DNA from: Andrena cerasifolii
Taxonomy: Eukaryota > Arthropoda > Insecta > Hymenoptera > Andrenidae
Reading direction: 5' to 3'
DNA: 64,000 nucleotides
Assembly (NCBI RefSeq): GCF_050908995.1
Contig: NC_135133.1
Coordinates: 248,001-312,000 of the forward strand
Shown here: in pieces, positions 1-14,891 of the stretch
How the letters are laid out: every line of letters starts with the position of its first letter
How positions within the stretch are numbered: position 1 is the stretch's first letter
Notes under the pieces: generated by a model
What the model saw: the letters and a program-made list of their open reading frames with translations, nothing else
What the model was told of the DNA's origin: nothing
Database searches by the model: none
Program-made: the position numbers and the translations under genes

Positions 1-427
1 AAAACTGATATTGCAAAACCGATATTGAAACCGATATTAGAACCGATATTGAAAAACCGATATTGAAAAACAAATATTGAAAAACTGATATCGAAAAACT
101 GATATTGAAAAACCGATATTGAATCCGATATTAGAACCGATATTCAAAAACCGATATTGGAGAACAAATATTGAAAAACCGATATTGAAAAACAAATATT
201 GAAAAACCGATATTGAAAAACCGATATTGGAGAACAAATATTGAAAAACCGATATTGAAAAACAAATATTGAAAAACCGATATTGAAAAACCGATATTGA
301 AAAACCGATATTGAAAAACCGATATTGAAAAACCGATATTGGAAAACTTATATCGAAAAACTAATATTGCAAAACCGATATTGAAACCGATATTAGAACC
401 GATATTGAAAAACCGATATTGAAAAAC
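1..427 (+). repeat. 713-bp-period duplication at the window start
   Basis: Bases 1-427 recur at 714-1,140 unit for unit, including the GAATCCGATATTAG word, the double GAGAACAAATATTG and the GAAAACTTATATCG / AAAAACTAATATTG pair. They diverge where AAAAACAAATATTG here corresponds to AAAAACCGATATTG. Most of the same stretch recurs again from about 2,450. The block starts at the window edge, so its true left limit is unseen. Confidence 0.75.
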
Positions 428-488
428 AAATATTGAAAAACTGATATCGAAAAACTGATATTGAGAAACTGATATTGCAAAACCGATA

Positions 489-530
489 TTGTTCTAAACC
501 GATATTGAAAAACCGATATTGTAAAGCAAA
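489..530 (+). repeat. Marker variant pair TTGTTCTAAACC ... TTGTAAAGC (first occurrence)
   Basis: A unit with TTGTTCTAAACC is followed about 28 bp later by a unit ending in TTGTAAAGCAAATATTG. This rare combination recurs near 2,227, 4,860, 5,180, 8,241, 9,603, 13,266, 13,531, 16,545, 16,808, 21,837, 22,087, 24,179, 25,548 and 26,630 and in the +14,586 copies. The TTCTAAACC half alone also appears near 12,629, 15,907 and 25,254. I saw none in type B or in the A3 block, so it is a useful tag for A-lineage modules. Confidence 0.75.
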
Positions 531-1513
531 TATTGAAAAACTGATATCGAAAAACTGATTTTGAAAAACCGATATTGAAAAACCGATATTGACAAACCTA
601 TATCGAAAAACTGATATTGCAAAACCGATATTGAAACCGATATTAGAACCGATATTGAAAAACCGATATTGAAAAACAAATATTGAAAACTGATATCGAA
701 AAACTGATATCGAAAAACTGATATTGCAAAACCGATATTGAAACCGATATTAGAACCGATATTGAAAAACCGATATTGAAAAACAAATATTGAAAAACTG
801 ATATCGAAAAACTGATATTGAAAAACCGATATTGAATCCGATATTAGAACCGATATTCAAAAACCGATATTGGAGAACAAATATTGAAAAACCGATATTG
901 AAAAACAAATATTGAAAAACCGATATTGAAAAACCGATATTGGAGAACAAATATTGAAAAACCGATATTGAAAAACAAATATTGAAAAACCGATATTGAA
1001 AAACCGATATTGAAAAACCGATATTGAAAAACCGATATTGAAAAACCGATATTGGAAAACTTATATCGAAAAACTAATATTGCAAAACCGATATTGAAAC
1101 CGATATTAGAACCGATATTGAAAAACCGATATTGAAAAACCGATATTGGAAAACTTATATCGAAAAACTGATATTGCAAAACCGATATTGAAACCGATAT
1201 TAGAAGCGATATTGAAAAACCGATATTGAAAAACAAATATTGAAAAACCGATATTGAAAAACAAATATTGAAAAACCGATATTGAAAAACCGATATTGAA
1301 AAACCGATATTGAAAAACCGATATTGAAAAACCGATATTGGAAAACTTATATCGAAAAACTGATATTGCAAAACCGATATTGAAGCCGATATTAGAACCG
1401 ATATTGAAAAACCGATATTGAAAAACCGATATTGAAAAAGTGATATTGAAAAACCGATATTGAAAAACTGATATTGAAAAACCGATATTGAAAAACCGAT
1501 ATTGAATCCGATA

Positions 1514-2260
1514 TTAGAACCGATATTCAAAAACCGATATTGGAGAACAAATATTGAAAAACTGATATTGAAAAACCGATATTGAAAAACAAATATTGAA
1601 AAACTGATATCGAAAAACTGATATTGAAAAACCGATATTGAATCCGATATTAGAACCGATATTCAAAAACCGATATTGGAGAACAAATATTGAAAAACCG
1701 ATATTGAAAAACAAATATTGAAAAACCGATATTGAAAAACCGATATTGGAGAACAAATATTGAAAAACCGATATTGAAAAACAAATATTGAAAAACCGAT
1801 ATTGAAAAACCGATATTGAAAAACCGATATTGAAAAACCGATATTGGAAAACTTATATCGAAAAACTGATATTGCAAAACCGATATTGAAGCCGATATTA
1901 GAACCGATATTGAAAAACCGATATTGAAAAACAAATATTGAAAAACTGATATCGAAAAACTGATATTGAAAAACCGATATTGAATCCGATATTAGAACCG
2001 ATATTCAAAAACCGATATTGGAGAACAAATATTGAAAAACCGATATTGAAAAACAAATATTGAAAAACCGATATTGAAAAACCGATATTGGAGAACAAAT
2101 ATTGAAAAACTGATATTGCAAAACCGATATTAGAACCGATATTGAAAAACCGATATTGAAAAACCAATATTGAAAAACTGATATCGAAAAACTGATATTG
2201 CAAAACCGATATTGAAACCGATATTGTTCTAAACCGATATTGAAAAACCGATATTGTAAA
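1514..2260 (+). repeat. Most widespread A-type HOR module (reference copy)
   Basis: This module of about 0.75 kb recurs with the same internal order at about 3,776 (left half), 7,172, 8,534, 20,128, 34,714, 57,251 and 59,321, and in part at 60,823. It starts near GAATCCGATATTAG, has two GAGAACAAATATTG units about 70 bp apart, and a GAAAACTTATATCG unit followed by AAGCCGATATTAG. Landmarks at 1,514, 1,650 and 1,898 keep exactly the spacing seen at 7,172, 7,308 and 7,556, a constant offset of 5,658 bp. It appears to be the core copying unit of the A domain. Confidence 0.75.
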
Positions 2261-4599
2261 GCAAATATTGAAAAACTGATATCGAAAAACTGATTTTGGA
2301 AAACCGATATTGAAAAACCGATATTGACAAACCTATATCGAAAAACTGATATTGCAAAACCGATATTGAAACCGATATTAGAACCGATATTGAAAAACCG
2401 ATATTGAAAAACAAATATTGAAAAACTGATATCGAAAAACTGATATCGAAAAACTGATATTGCAAAACCGATATTGAAACCGATATTAGAACCGATATTG
2501 AAAAACCGATATTGAAAAACAAATATTGAAAAACTGATATCGAAAAACTGATATTGAAAAACCGATATTGAATCCGATATTAGAACCGATATTCAAAAAC
2601 CGATATTGGAGAACAAATATTGAAAAACCGATATTGAAAAACAAATATTGAAAAACCGATATTGAAAAACCGATATTGGAGAACAAATATTGAAAAACCG
2701 ATATTGAAAAACAAATATTGAAAAACCGATATTGAAAAACCGATATTGAAAAACCGATATTGAAAAACCGATATTGAAAAACCGATATTGGAAAACTTAT
2801 ATCGAAAAACTAATATTGCAAAACCGATATTGAAACCGATATTAGAACCGATATTGAAAAACCGATATTGAAAAACCGATATTGGAAAACTTATATCGAA
2901 AAACTGATATTGCAAAACCGATATTGAAACCGATATTAGAACCGATATTGAAAAACCGATATTGAATCCGATATTAGAACCGATATTCAAAAACCGATAT
3001 TGGAGAACAAATATTGAAAAACTGATATTGAAAAACCGATATTGAAAAACAAATATTGAAAAACTGATATCGAAAAACTGATATTGAAAAACCGATATTG
3101 AATCCGATATTAGAACCGATATTCAAAAACCGATATTGGAGAACAAATATTGAAAAACCGATATTGAAAAACAAATATTGAAAAACCGATATTGAAAAAC
3201 AAATATTGAAAAACCGATATTGAAAAACCGATATTGAAAAACCGATATTGAAAAACCGATATTGAAAAACCGATATTGAATCCGATATTAGAACCGATAT
3301 TCAAAAACCGATATTGGAGAACAAATATTGAAAAACCGATATTGAAAAACAAATATTGAAAAACCGATATTGAAAAACCGATATTGAAAAACCGATATTG
3401 AAAAACCGATATTGGAAAACTTATATCGAAAAACTGATATTGCAAAACCGATATTGAAGCCGATATTAGAACCGATATTGAAAAACCGATATTGAAAAAC
3501 AAATATTGGAAAACTTATATCGAAAAACTAATATTGCAAAACCGATATTGAAACCGATATTAGAACCGATATTGAAAAACCGATATTGAAAAACCGATAT
3601 TGGAAAACTTATATCGAAAAACTGATATTGCAAAACCGATATTGAAACCGATATTAGAACCGATATTGAAAAACCGATATTGAAAAACAAATATTGAAAA
3701 ACCGATATTGAAAAACAAATATTGAAAAACCGATATTGAAAAACCGATATTGAAAAACCGATATTGAATCCGATATTAGAACCGATATTCAAAAACCGAT
3801 ATTGGAGAACAAATATTGAAAAACTGATATTGAAAAACCGATATTGAAAAACAAATATTGAAAAACTGATATCGAAAAACTGATATTGAAAAACCGATAT
3901 TGAATCCGATATTAGAACCGATATTCAAAAACCGATATTGGAGAACAAATATTGAAAAACCGATATTGAAAAACAAATATTGAAAAACCGATATTGAAAA
4001 ACCGATATTGGAGAACAAATATTGAAAAACCAATATTGAAAAACAGATATTGAAAAACCGATATTGAAAAACCGATATTGAAAAACCGATATTGAAAAAC
4101 CGATATTGGAAAACTTATATCGAAAAACTGATATTGCAAAACCGATATTGAAGCCGATATTAGAACCGATATTGAAAAACCGATATTGAAAAACAAATAT
4201 TGAAAAACTGATATCGAAAAACTGATATTGAAAAACCGATATTGAATCCGATATTAGAACCGATATTCAAAAACCGATATTGGAGAACAAATATTGAAAA
4301 ACCGATATTGAAAAACAAATATTGAAAAACCGATATTGAAAAACCGATATTGGAGAACAAATATTGAAAAACTGATATTGCAAAACCGATATTAGAACCG
4401 ATATTGAAAAACCGATATTGAAAAACCGATATTGAAAAACCAATATTGAAAAACTTATATCGAAAAACTGATATTGCAAAACCGATATTGAAACCGATAT
4501 TAGAACCGATATTGAAAAACCGATATTGAAAAACAAATATTGAAAAACTGATATCGAAAAACTGATATTGAAAAACCAATATTGAATCCGATATTAGAA

Positions 4600-6180
4600 C
4601 CGATATTCAAAAACCGATATTGGAGAACAAATATTGAAAAACCGATATTGAAAAACAAATATTGAAAAACCGATATTGAAAAACCGATATTGGAGAACAA
4701 ATATTGAAAAACCGATATTGAAAAACAAATATTGAAAAAAAGATATTGAAAAACCGATATTGAAAAACCGATATTGAAAAACCGATATTGAAAAACCGAT
4801 ATTGGAAAACTGATATCGAAAAACTGATATTGAGAAACTGATATTGCAAAACCGATATTGTTCTAAACCGATATTGAAAAACCGATTTTGTAAAGCAAAT
4901 ATTGAAAAACTGATATCGAAAAACTGATTTGGAAAAACCGATATTGAAAAACCGATATTGAAAAACCGATATTGACAAACCTATATCGAAAAACTGATAT
5001 TGAAAAACCGATATTGAAAAACATATATCGAAAAACTGATATTGCAAAACCGATATTGAAACCGATATTAGAACCGATATTGAAAAACCGATATTGAAAA
5101 ACAAATATTGAAAAACTGATATTGAAAAACTGTTATTGAAAAACCGATATTGAAAAACCGATATTGGAAAACCGATATTGTTCTAAACCGATATTGAAAA
5201 ACCGATTTTGTAAAGCAAATATTGAAAAACTGATATCGAAAAACTGATTTGGAAAAACCGATATTGAAAAACCGATATTGAAAAACCGATATTGACAAAC
5301 CTATATCGAAAAACTGATATTGAAAAACCGATATTGAAAAACATATATCGAAAAACTGATATTGCAAAACCGATATTGAAACCGATATTACAACCGATAT
5401 TGAAAAACCGATATTGAAAAACAAATATTGAAAAACTGATATTGAAAAACTGATATTGAAAAACCGATATTGAAAAACCGATATTGGAAAACTTATATCG
5501 AAAAACTGATATTGCAAAACCGATATTGAAACCGATATTAGAACCGATATTGAAAAACCGATATTGAAAAACAAATATTGAAAAACTGATATCGAAAAAC
5601 TGATATCGAAAAACTGATATTGAAAAACCGATATTGAATCCGATATTAGAACCGATATTCAAAAACCGATATTGGAGAACAAATATTGAAAAACCGATAT
5701 TGAAAAACAAATATTGAAAAACCGATATTGAAAAACCGATATTGGAGAACAAATATTGAAAAACCGATATTGAAAAACAAATATTGAAAAACCGATATTG
5801 AAAAACCGATATTGAAAAACCGATATTGGAAAACTTATATCGAAAAACTGATATTGCAAAACCGATATTGAAGCCGATATTAGAACCGATATTGAAAAAC
5901 CGATATTGAAAAAGTGATATTGAAAAACCGATATTGAAAAACTTATATTGCAAAACCGATATTGAAGCCGATATTAGAACCGATATTGAAAAACCGATAT
6001 TGAAAAACCGATATTGAAAAAGTGATATTGAAACCGATATTAGAACCGATATTGAAAAACCGATATTGAAAAACCGATATTGAATCCGATATTAGAACCG
6101 ATATTGAAAAAACCATATTGAAAAACAAATATTGAAAAACTGATATCGAAAAACTGATATTGAAAAACCGATATTGAAAA
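4600..6180 (+). repeat. A-type HOR block with two marker clusters, related to 9.35-10.65 kb
   Basis: The order of units here is largely the same as at about 9,351-10,650. The offset is about 4,744 bp at the left, about 4,424 bp around 5,183 and about 4,466 bp by 5,943, so the two blocks differ by a loss of about 320 bp and a gain of 42 bp (three units). A third relative lies at 13,533-14,330. The TTGTTCTAAACC/TTTTGTAAAGC marker pair occurs twice (near 4,860 and 5,180). Limits are approximate. Confidence 0.65.
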
Positions 6181-7057
6181 ACTGATAGTGAAACCGATAT
6201 TAGAACCGATATTGAAAAACCGATATTGAAAAACCGATATTGAATCCGATATTAGAACCGATATTCAAAAACCGATATTGGAGAACAAATATTGAAAAAC
6301 TGATATTGAAAAACCGATATTGAAAAACTGATATTGAAAAACCGATATTGAAAAACCGATATTGAAAAACCGATATTGAATCCGATATTAGAACCGATAT
6401 TGAATCCGATATTAGAACCGATATTGAAAAACCGATATTGAAAAACCGATATTGAAAAACCGATATTGAAAAACCGATATTGAATCCGATATTAGAACCG
6501 ATATTCAAAAACCGATATTGGAGAACAAATATTGAAAAACCGATATTGAAAAACAAATATTGAAAAACCGATATTGAAAAACCGATATTGAAAAACCGAT
6601 ATTGAAAAACCGATATTGGAAAACTTATATCGAAAAACTGATATTGCAAAACCGATATTGAAGCCGATATTAGAACCGATATTGAAAAACCGATATTGAA
6701 AAACAAATATTGGAAAACTTATATCGAAAAACTAATATTGCAAAACCGATATTGAAACCGATATTAGAACCGATATTGAAAAACCGATATTGAAAAACCG
6801 ATATTGGAAAACTTATATCGAAAAACTGATATTGCAAAACCGATATTGAAACCGATATTAGAACCGATATTGAAAAACCGATATTGAAAAACAAATATTG
6901 AAAAACCGATATTGAAAAACAAATATTGAAAAACCGATATTGAAAAACCGATATTGAAAAACCGATATTGAAAAACCGATATTGAAAAACCGATATTGGA
7001 AAACTTATATCGAAAAACTGATATTGCAAAACCGATATTGAAGCCGATATTAGAACC

Positions 7058-8419
7058 GATATTGAAAAACCGATATTGAAAAACCGATATTGAAAAAGTG
7101 ATATTGAAAAACCGATATTGAAAAACTGATATTGAAAAACCGATATTGAAAAACCGATATTGAATCCGATATTAGAACCGATATTCAAAAACCGATATTG
7201 GAGAACAAATATTGAAAAACTGATATTGAAAAACCGATATTGAAAAACAAATATTGAAAAACTGATATCGAAAAACTGATATTGAAAAACCGATATTGAA
7301 TCCGATATTAGAACCGATATTCAAAAACCGATATTGGAGAACAAATATTGAAAAACCGATATTGAAAAACAAATATTGAAAAACCGATATTGAAAAACCG
7401 ATATTGGAGAACAAATATTGAAAAACCGATATTGAAAAACAAATATTGAAAAACCGATATTGAAAAACCGATATTGAAAAACCGATATTGAAAAACCGAT
7501 ATTGGAAAACTTATATCGAAAAACTGATATTGCAAAACCGATATTGAAGCCGATATTAGAACCGATATTGAAAAACCGATATTGAAAAACAAATATTGAA
7601 AAACTGATATCGAAAAACTGATATTGAAAAACCGATATTGAATCCGATATTAGAACCGATATTCAAAAACCGATATTGGAGAACAAATATTGAAAAACCG
7701 ATATTGAAAAACAAATATTGAAAAACCGATATTGAAAAACCGATATTGGAGAACAAATATTGAAAAACTGATATTGCAAAACCGATATTAGAACCGATAT
7801 TGAAAAACCGATATTGAAAAACCAATATTGAAAAACTTATATCGAAAAACTGATATTGCAAAACCGATATTGAAACCGATATTAGAACCGATATTGAAAA
7901 ACCGATATTGAAAAACAAATATTGAAAAACTGATATCGAAAAACTGATATTGAAAAACCAATATTGAATCCGATATTAGAACCGATATTCAAAAACCGAT
8001 ATTGGAGAACAAATATTGAAAAACCGATATTGAAAAACAAATATTGAAAAACCGATATTGAAAAACCGATATTGGAGAACAAATATTGAAAAACCGATAT
8101 TGAAAAACAAATATTGAAAAAAAGATATTGAAAAACCGATATTGAAAAACCGATATTGAAAAACCGATATTGAAAAACCGATATTGGAAAACTGATATCG
8201 AAAAACTGATATTGAGAAACTGATATTGCAAAACCGATATTGTTCTAAACCGATATTGAAAAACCGATTTTGTAAAGCAAATATTGAAAAACTGATATCG
8301 AAAAACTGATTTGGAAAAACCGATATTGAAAAACCGATATTGAAAAACCGATATTGACAAACCTATATCGAAAAACTGATATTGAAAAACCGATATTGAA
8401 AAACATATATCGAAAAACT
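7058..8419 (+). repeat. 1,362-bp tandem duplication, copy 1
   Basis: This matches the next 1,362 bp directly. Landmarks at 7,172, 7,308, 7,556, 7,882 and the TTGTTCTAAACC marker at about 8,241 all recur 1,362 bp later. The matching sequence continues to 8,446 against 9,808. The left limit is a CCG/CTG difference one base before GATATTG. The segment contains the widespread A module plus the marker-bearing region. Confidence 0.88.
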
Positions 8420-9808
8420 GATATTGAAAAACCGATATTGAAAAACCGATATTGAAAAAGTGATATTGAAAAACCGATATTGAAAAACTGATATTGAAAA
8501 ACCGATATTGAAAAACCGATATTGAATCCGATATTAGAACCGATATTCAAAAACCGATATTGGAGAACAAATATTGAAAAACTGATATTGAAAAACCGAT
8601 ATTGAAAAACAAATATTGAAAAACTGATATCGAAAAACTGATATTGAAAAACCGATATTGAATCCGATATTAGAACCGATATTCAAAAACCGATATTGGA
8701 GAACAAATATTGAAAAACCGATATTGAAAAACAAATATTGAAAAACCGATATTGAAAAACCGATATTGGAGAACAAATATTGAAAAACCGATATTGAAAA
8801 ACAAATATTGAAAAACCGATATTGAAAAACCGATATTGAAAAACCGATATTGAAAAACCGATATTGGAAAACTTATATCGAAAAACTGATATTGCAAAAC
8901 CGATATTGAAGCCGATATTAGAACCGATATTGAAAAACCGATATTGAAAAACAAATATTGAAAAACTGATATCGAAAAACTGATATTGAAAAACCGATAT
9001 TGAATCCGATATTAGAACCGATATTCAAAAACCGATATTGGAGAACAAATATTGAAAAACCGATATTGAAAAACAAATATTGAAAAACCGATATTGAAAA
9101 ACCGATATTGGAGAACAAATATTGAAAAACTGATATTGCAAAACCGATATTAGAACCGATATTGAAAAACCGATATTGAAAAACCAATATTGAAAAACTT
9201 ATATCGAAAAACTGATATTGCAAAACCGATATTGAAACCGATATTAGAACCGATATTGAAAAACCGATATTGAAAAACAAATATTGAAAAACTGATATCG
9301 AAAAACTGATATTGAAAAACCAATATTGAATCCGATATTAGAACCGATATTCAAAAACCGATATTGGAGAACAAATATTGAAAAACCGATATTGAAAAAC
9401 AAATATTGAAAAACCGATATTGAAAAACCGATATTGGAGAACAAATATTGAAAAACCGATATTGAAAAACAAATATTGAAAAAAAGATATTGAAAAACCG
9501 ATATTGAAAAACCGATATTGAAAAACCGATATTGAAAAACCGATATTGGAAAACTGATATCGAAAAACTGATATTGAGAAACTGATATTGCAAAACCGAT
9601 ATTGTTCTAAACCGATATTGAAAAACCGATTTTGTAAAGCAAATATTGAAAAACTGATATCGAAAAACTGATTTGGAAAAACCGATATTGAAAAACCGAT
9701 ATTGAAAAACCGATATTGACAAACCTATATCGAAAAACTGATATTGAAAAACCGATATTGAAAAACATATATCGAAAAACTGATATTGAAAAACCGATAT
9801 TGAAAAAC
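8420..9808 (+). repeat. 1,362-bp tandem duplication, copy 2
   Basis: This is the immediate downstream copy of 7,058-8,446 in the same orientation, head to tail with no intervening sequence. It diverges where AAAAACCG of copy 1 corresponds to AAAAACATATATCG here. The period is not a multiple of 14, because the 12-13 bp units shift the count. Confidence 0.88.
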
Positions 9809-10659
9809 ATATATCGAAAAACTGATATTGCAAAACCGATATTGAAACCGATATTACAACCGATATTGAAAAACCGATATTGAAAAACAAATATTGAAAA
9901 ACTGATATTGAAAAACTGATATTGAAAAACCGATATTGAAAAACCGATATTGGAAAACTTATATAGAAAAACTGATATTGCAAAACCGATATTGAAACCG
10001 ATATTAGAACCGATATTGAAAAACCGATATTGAAAAACAAATATTGAAAAACTGATATCGAAAAACTGATATCGAAAAACTGAAATTGAAAAACCGATAT
10101 TGAATCCGATATTAGAACCGATATTCAAAAACCGATATTGGAGAACAAATATTGAAAAACCGATATTGAAAAACAAATATTGAAAAACCGATATTGAAAA
10201 ACCGATATTGGAGAACAAATATTGAAAAACCGATATTGAAAAACAAATATTGAAAAACCGATATTGAAAAACCGATATTGAAAAACCGATATTGGAAAAC
10301 TTATATCGAAAAACTGATATTGCAAAACCGATATTGAAGCCGATATTAGAACCGATATTGAAAAACCGATATTGAAAAAGTGATATTGAAAAACCGATAT
10401 TGAAAAACTTATATTGCAAAACCGATATTGAAGCCGATATTAGAACCGATATTGAAAAACCGATATTGAAAAACCGATATTGAAAAAGTGATATTGAAAC
10501 CGATATTAGAACCGATATTGAAAAACCGATATTGAAAAACCGATATTGAATCCGATATTAGAACCGATATTGAAAAAACCATATTGAAAAACAAATATTG
10601 AAAAACTGATATCGAAAAACTGATATTGAAAAACCGATATTGAAAAACTGATATTGAAA

Positions 10660-11627
10660 CCGATATTAGAACCGATATTGAAAAACCGATATTGAAAAAC
10701 CGATATTGAATCCGATATTAGAACCGATATTCAAAAACCGATATTGGAGAACAAATATTGAAAAACTGATATTGAAAAACCGATATTGAAAAACTGATAT
10801 TGAAAAACCGATATTGAAAAACCGATATTGAAAAACCGATATTGAAAAACCGATATTGAATCCGATATTAGAACCGATATTGAAAAACCGATATTGAAAA
10901 ACCGATATTGAAAAACCGATATTGAATCCGATATTAGAACCGATATTCAAAAACCGATATTGGAGAACAAATATTGAAAAACTGATATTGAAAAACCGAT
11001 ATTGAAAAACCAATATTGAATCCGATATTAGAACCGATATTGAAAAACCGATATTGAAAAACCGATATTGAAAAACCGATATTGAAAAACCGATATTGAA
11101 TCCGATATTAGAACCGATATTGAAAAACCGATATTGAAAAACCGATATTGAATCCGATATTAGAACCGATATTCAAAAACCGATATTGGAGAACAAATAT
11201 TGAAAAACTGATATTGAAAAACCGATATTGAAAAACTGATATTGAAAAACCGATATTGAAAAACCGATATTGAAAAACCGATATTGAAAAACCGATATTG
11301 AATCCGATATTAGAACCGATATTGAAAAACCGATATTGAAAAACCGATATTGAAAAACCGATATTGAAAAACCGATATTGAATCCGATATTAGAACCGAT
11401 ATTGAAAAACCGATATTGAAAAACCGATATTGAATCCGATATTAGAACCGATATTCAAAAACCGATATTGGAGAACAAATATTGAAAAACTGATATTGAA
11501 AAACCGATATTGAAAAACTGATATTGAAAAACCGATATTGAAAAACCGATATTGAAAAACCGATATTGAAAAACCGATATTGAATCCGATATTAGAACCG
11601 ATATTGAAAAACCGATATTGAAAAACC
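10660..11627 (+). repeat. Simplified A-type sub-domain
   Basis: The variant diversity falls in this stretch. It is mostly canonical 14-mers, broken about every 100-160 bp by GAATCCGATATTAG plus AACCGATATT, with a few GAGAACAAATATTG and AAAAACTGATATTG units. The TATATCG and marker units are missing. It looks like local expansion of a short sub-repeat within the larger HOR, perhaps by slippage of one or two modules. Confidence 0.6.
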
Positions 11628-13756
11628 GATATTGCAAAACCGATATTGAAACCGATATTAGAACCGATATTCAAAAACCGATATTGGAGAACAAATATTG
11701 AACAACTGATATTGAAAAACCGATATTGAAAAACTGATATTGAAAAAACGATATTGAAAAACCGATATTGAATCCGATATTAGAACCGATATTCAAAAAC
11801 CGATATTGGAGAACAAATATTGAACAACTGATATTGAAAAACCGATATTGAAAAACTGATATTGAAAAAACGATATTGAAAAACAAATATTGAAAAACCG
11901 ATATTGAAAAACAAATATTGAAAAACCGATATTGAAAAACCGATATTGGAGAACAAATATTGAAAAACTGATATTGCAAAACCGATATTAGAACCGATAT
12001 TGAAAAACCGATATTGAAAAACCAATATTGAAAAACTGATATCGAAAAACTGATATTGAAAAACCGATATTGAAAAACCGATATTGAATCCGATATTAGA
12101 ACCGATATTGAAAAACCGATATTGAATCCGATATTAGAACCGATATTCAAAAACCGATATTGGAGAACAAATATTGAAAAACTGATATTGAAAAACCGAT
12201 ATTGAAAAACAAATATTGAAAAACCGGTATTGAAAAAACGATATTGAAAAACCGATATTGAAAAACCGATATTGAAAAACTTATATCGAAAAACTGATAT
12301 TGCAAAACCGATATTGAAACCGATATAGAACCGATATTGAAAAACCGATATTGAAAAACAAATATTGAAAAACTGATATTGAAAAACCGATATTGAAATA
12401 CAAATATTGAAAAACCGATATTGAAAAACCGATATTGAAAAACTTATATCGAAAAACTGATATTACAAAACCGATATTGAAAAACCGATATTGGAAAACT
12501 TATATCGAAAAACTGATATTGCAAAACCGATATTGAAACCGATATTAGAACCGATATTGAAAAACAAATATTGAAAAACTGATATCGAAAAACTGATATT
12601 GAGAAACTGATATTGCAAAACCGATATTGTTCTAAACCGATATTGAAAAACCGATATTGAAAAACCGATATTGAAAAACTTATATCGAAAAACTGATATT
12701 GCAAAACCGATATTGAAAAACCGATATTGAAAAACCGATATTGAAAAACTTATATCGAAAAACTGATATTGCAAAACCGATATTGAAACCGATATTAGAA
12801 CCGATATTGAAAAACCGATATTGAAAAACAAATATTGAAAAACTGATATCGAAAAACTGATATTGAGAAACTGATATTGAAAAACAAATATTGAAAAACT
12901 GATATCGAAAAACTGATATTGAAAAACTGATATTGAAAAACCGATATTGAAGAACCGATATTAAAAAACCGATATTGAAAAACCGATATTGAAAAACTTA
13001 TATCGAAAAACTGATATTGCAAAACCGATATTGAAAAACCGATATTGAAAAACCGATATTGAAAAACTTATATCGAAAAACTGATATTGCAAAACCGATA
13101 TTGAAAAACCGATATTGGAAAACTTATATCGAAAAACTAATATTGCAAAACCGATATTGAAACCGATATTAGAACCGATATTGAAAAACCGATATTGAAA
13201 AACAAATATTGAAAAACTGATATCGAAAAACTGATATTGAGAAACTGATATTGCAAAACCGATATTGTTCTAAACCGATATTGAAAAACCGATATTGTAA
13301 AGCAAATATTGAAAACTGATATCGAAAAACTGATTTTGAAAAACCGATATTGAAAAACCGATATTGAAAAACCGATATTGACAAACCTATATCGAAAAAC
13401 TGATATTGCAAAACCGATATTGAAACCGATATTAGAACCGATATTGAAAAACCGATATTGAAAAACAAATATTGAAAAACTGATATCGAAAAACTGATAT
13501 TGAGAAACTGATATTGCAAAACCGATATTGTTCTAAACCGATATTGAAAAACCGATTTTGTAAAGCAAATATTGAAAAACTGATATCGAAAAACTGATTT
13601 GGAAAGACCGATATTGAAAAACCGATATTGAAAAACCGATATTGACAAACCTATATCGAAAAACTGATATTGAAAACCCGACATTGAAAAACATATATAG
13701 AAAAACTGATATTGCAAAACCGATATTGAAACCGATATTAGAACCGATATTGAAAA
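11628..13756 (+). repeat. 2.1 kb HOR segment, copy 1
   Basis: This segment matches 14,892-17,034. The offset is 3,264 bp at the left and 3,278 bp after about 12,555, because the downstream copy has one extra 14-bp AAAAACCGATATTG unit near 15,820. The left limit is a CCG/CTG difference before GATATTGCAAAACC. The right limit is AAAAACC here against AAAACCC in the other copy. Rare words such as AAAAACCGGTATTG and GAAATACAAATATTG are in both. Confidence 0.85.
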
Positions 13757-14891
13757 ACCGATATTGAAAAACAAATATTGAAAAACTGATATCGAAAAAC
13801 TGATATCGAAAAACTGAAATTGAAAAACCGATATTGAATCCGATATTAGAACCGATATTCAAAAACCGATATTGGAGAACAAATATTGAAAAACCGATAT
13901 TGAAAAACAAATATTGAAAAACCGATATTGAAAAACCGATATTGGAGAACAAATATTGAAAAACCGATATTGAAAAACAAATATTAAAAAACCGATATTG
14001 AAAAACCGATATTGAAAAACCGATATTGGAAAACTTATATCGAAAAACTGATATTGCAAAACCGATATTGAAGCCGATATTAGAACCGATATTGAAAAAC
14101 CGATATTGAAAAAGTGATATTGAAAAACCGATATTGAAAAACTTATATTGCAAAACCGATATTGAAGCCGATATTAGAACCGATATTGAAAAACCGATAT
14201 TGAAAAACCGATATTGAAAAAGTGATATTGAAACCGATATTAGAACCGATATTGAAAAACCGATATTGAAAAACCGATATTGAATCCGATATTAGAACCG
14301 ATATTGAAAAAACCATATTGAAAAACAAATATTGAAAAACCGATATTGAAAAACCGATATTGAATCCGATATTAGAACCGATATTGAAAAACCGATATTG
14401 AAAAACCGATATTGAAAAACCGATATTGAATCCGATATTAGAACCGATATTCAAAAACCGATATTGGAGAACAAATATTGAAAAACTGATATTGAAAAAC
14501 CGATATTGAAAAACTGATATTGAAACCGATATTAGAACCGATATTGAAAAACCGATATTGAAAAACCGATATTGAATCCGATATTAGAACCGATATTCAA
14601 AAACCGATATTGGAGAACAAATATTGAAAAACTGATATTGAAAAACCGATATTGAAAAACTGATATTGAAAAACCGATATTGAAAAACCGATATTGAAAA
14701 ACCGATATTGAATCCGATATTAGAACCGATATTGAAAAACCGATATTGAAAAACCGATATTGAAAAACCGATATTGAATCCGATATTAGAACCGATATTC
14801 AAAAACCGATATTGGAGAACAAATATTGAAAAACTGATATTGAAAAACCGATATTGAAAAACCAATATTGAAAAACTTATATCGAAAAACT

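Noticed and set aside
4734..4746. AAAAAAAGATATTG as an inserted poly-A or transposon scar
   Set aside because: It is a one-unit variant with CCG lost, and it recurs at about 8,118 and 9,480 in HOR copies with no target duplication.
5943..6128. ATG codons on the - strand within AAAACCATATTG variants as gene starts
   Set aside because: These rare ATGs (near 6,113, 10,579, 14,310, 17,350, 23,010 and 23,710) come from one variant unit and lie inside the same repeat-encoded peptide cycle, with open frame on both sides.
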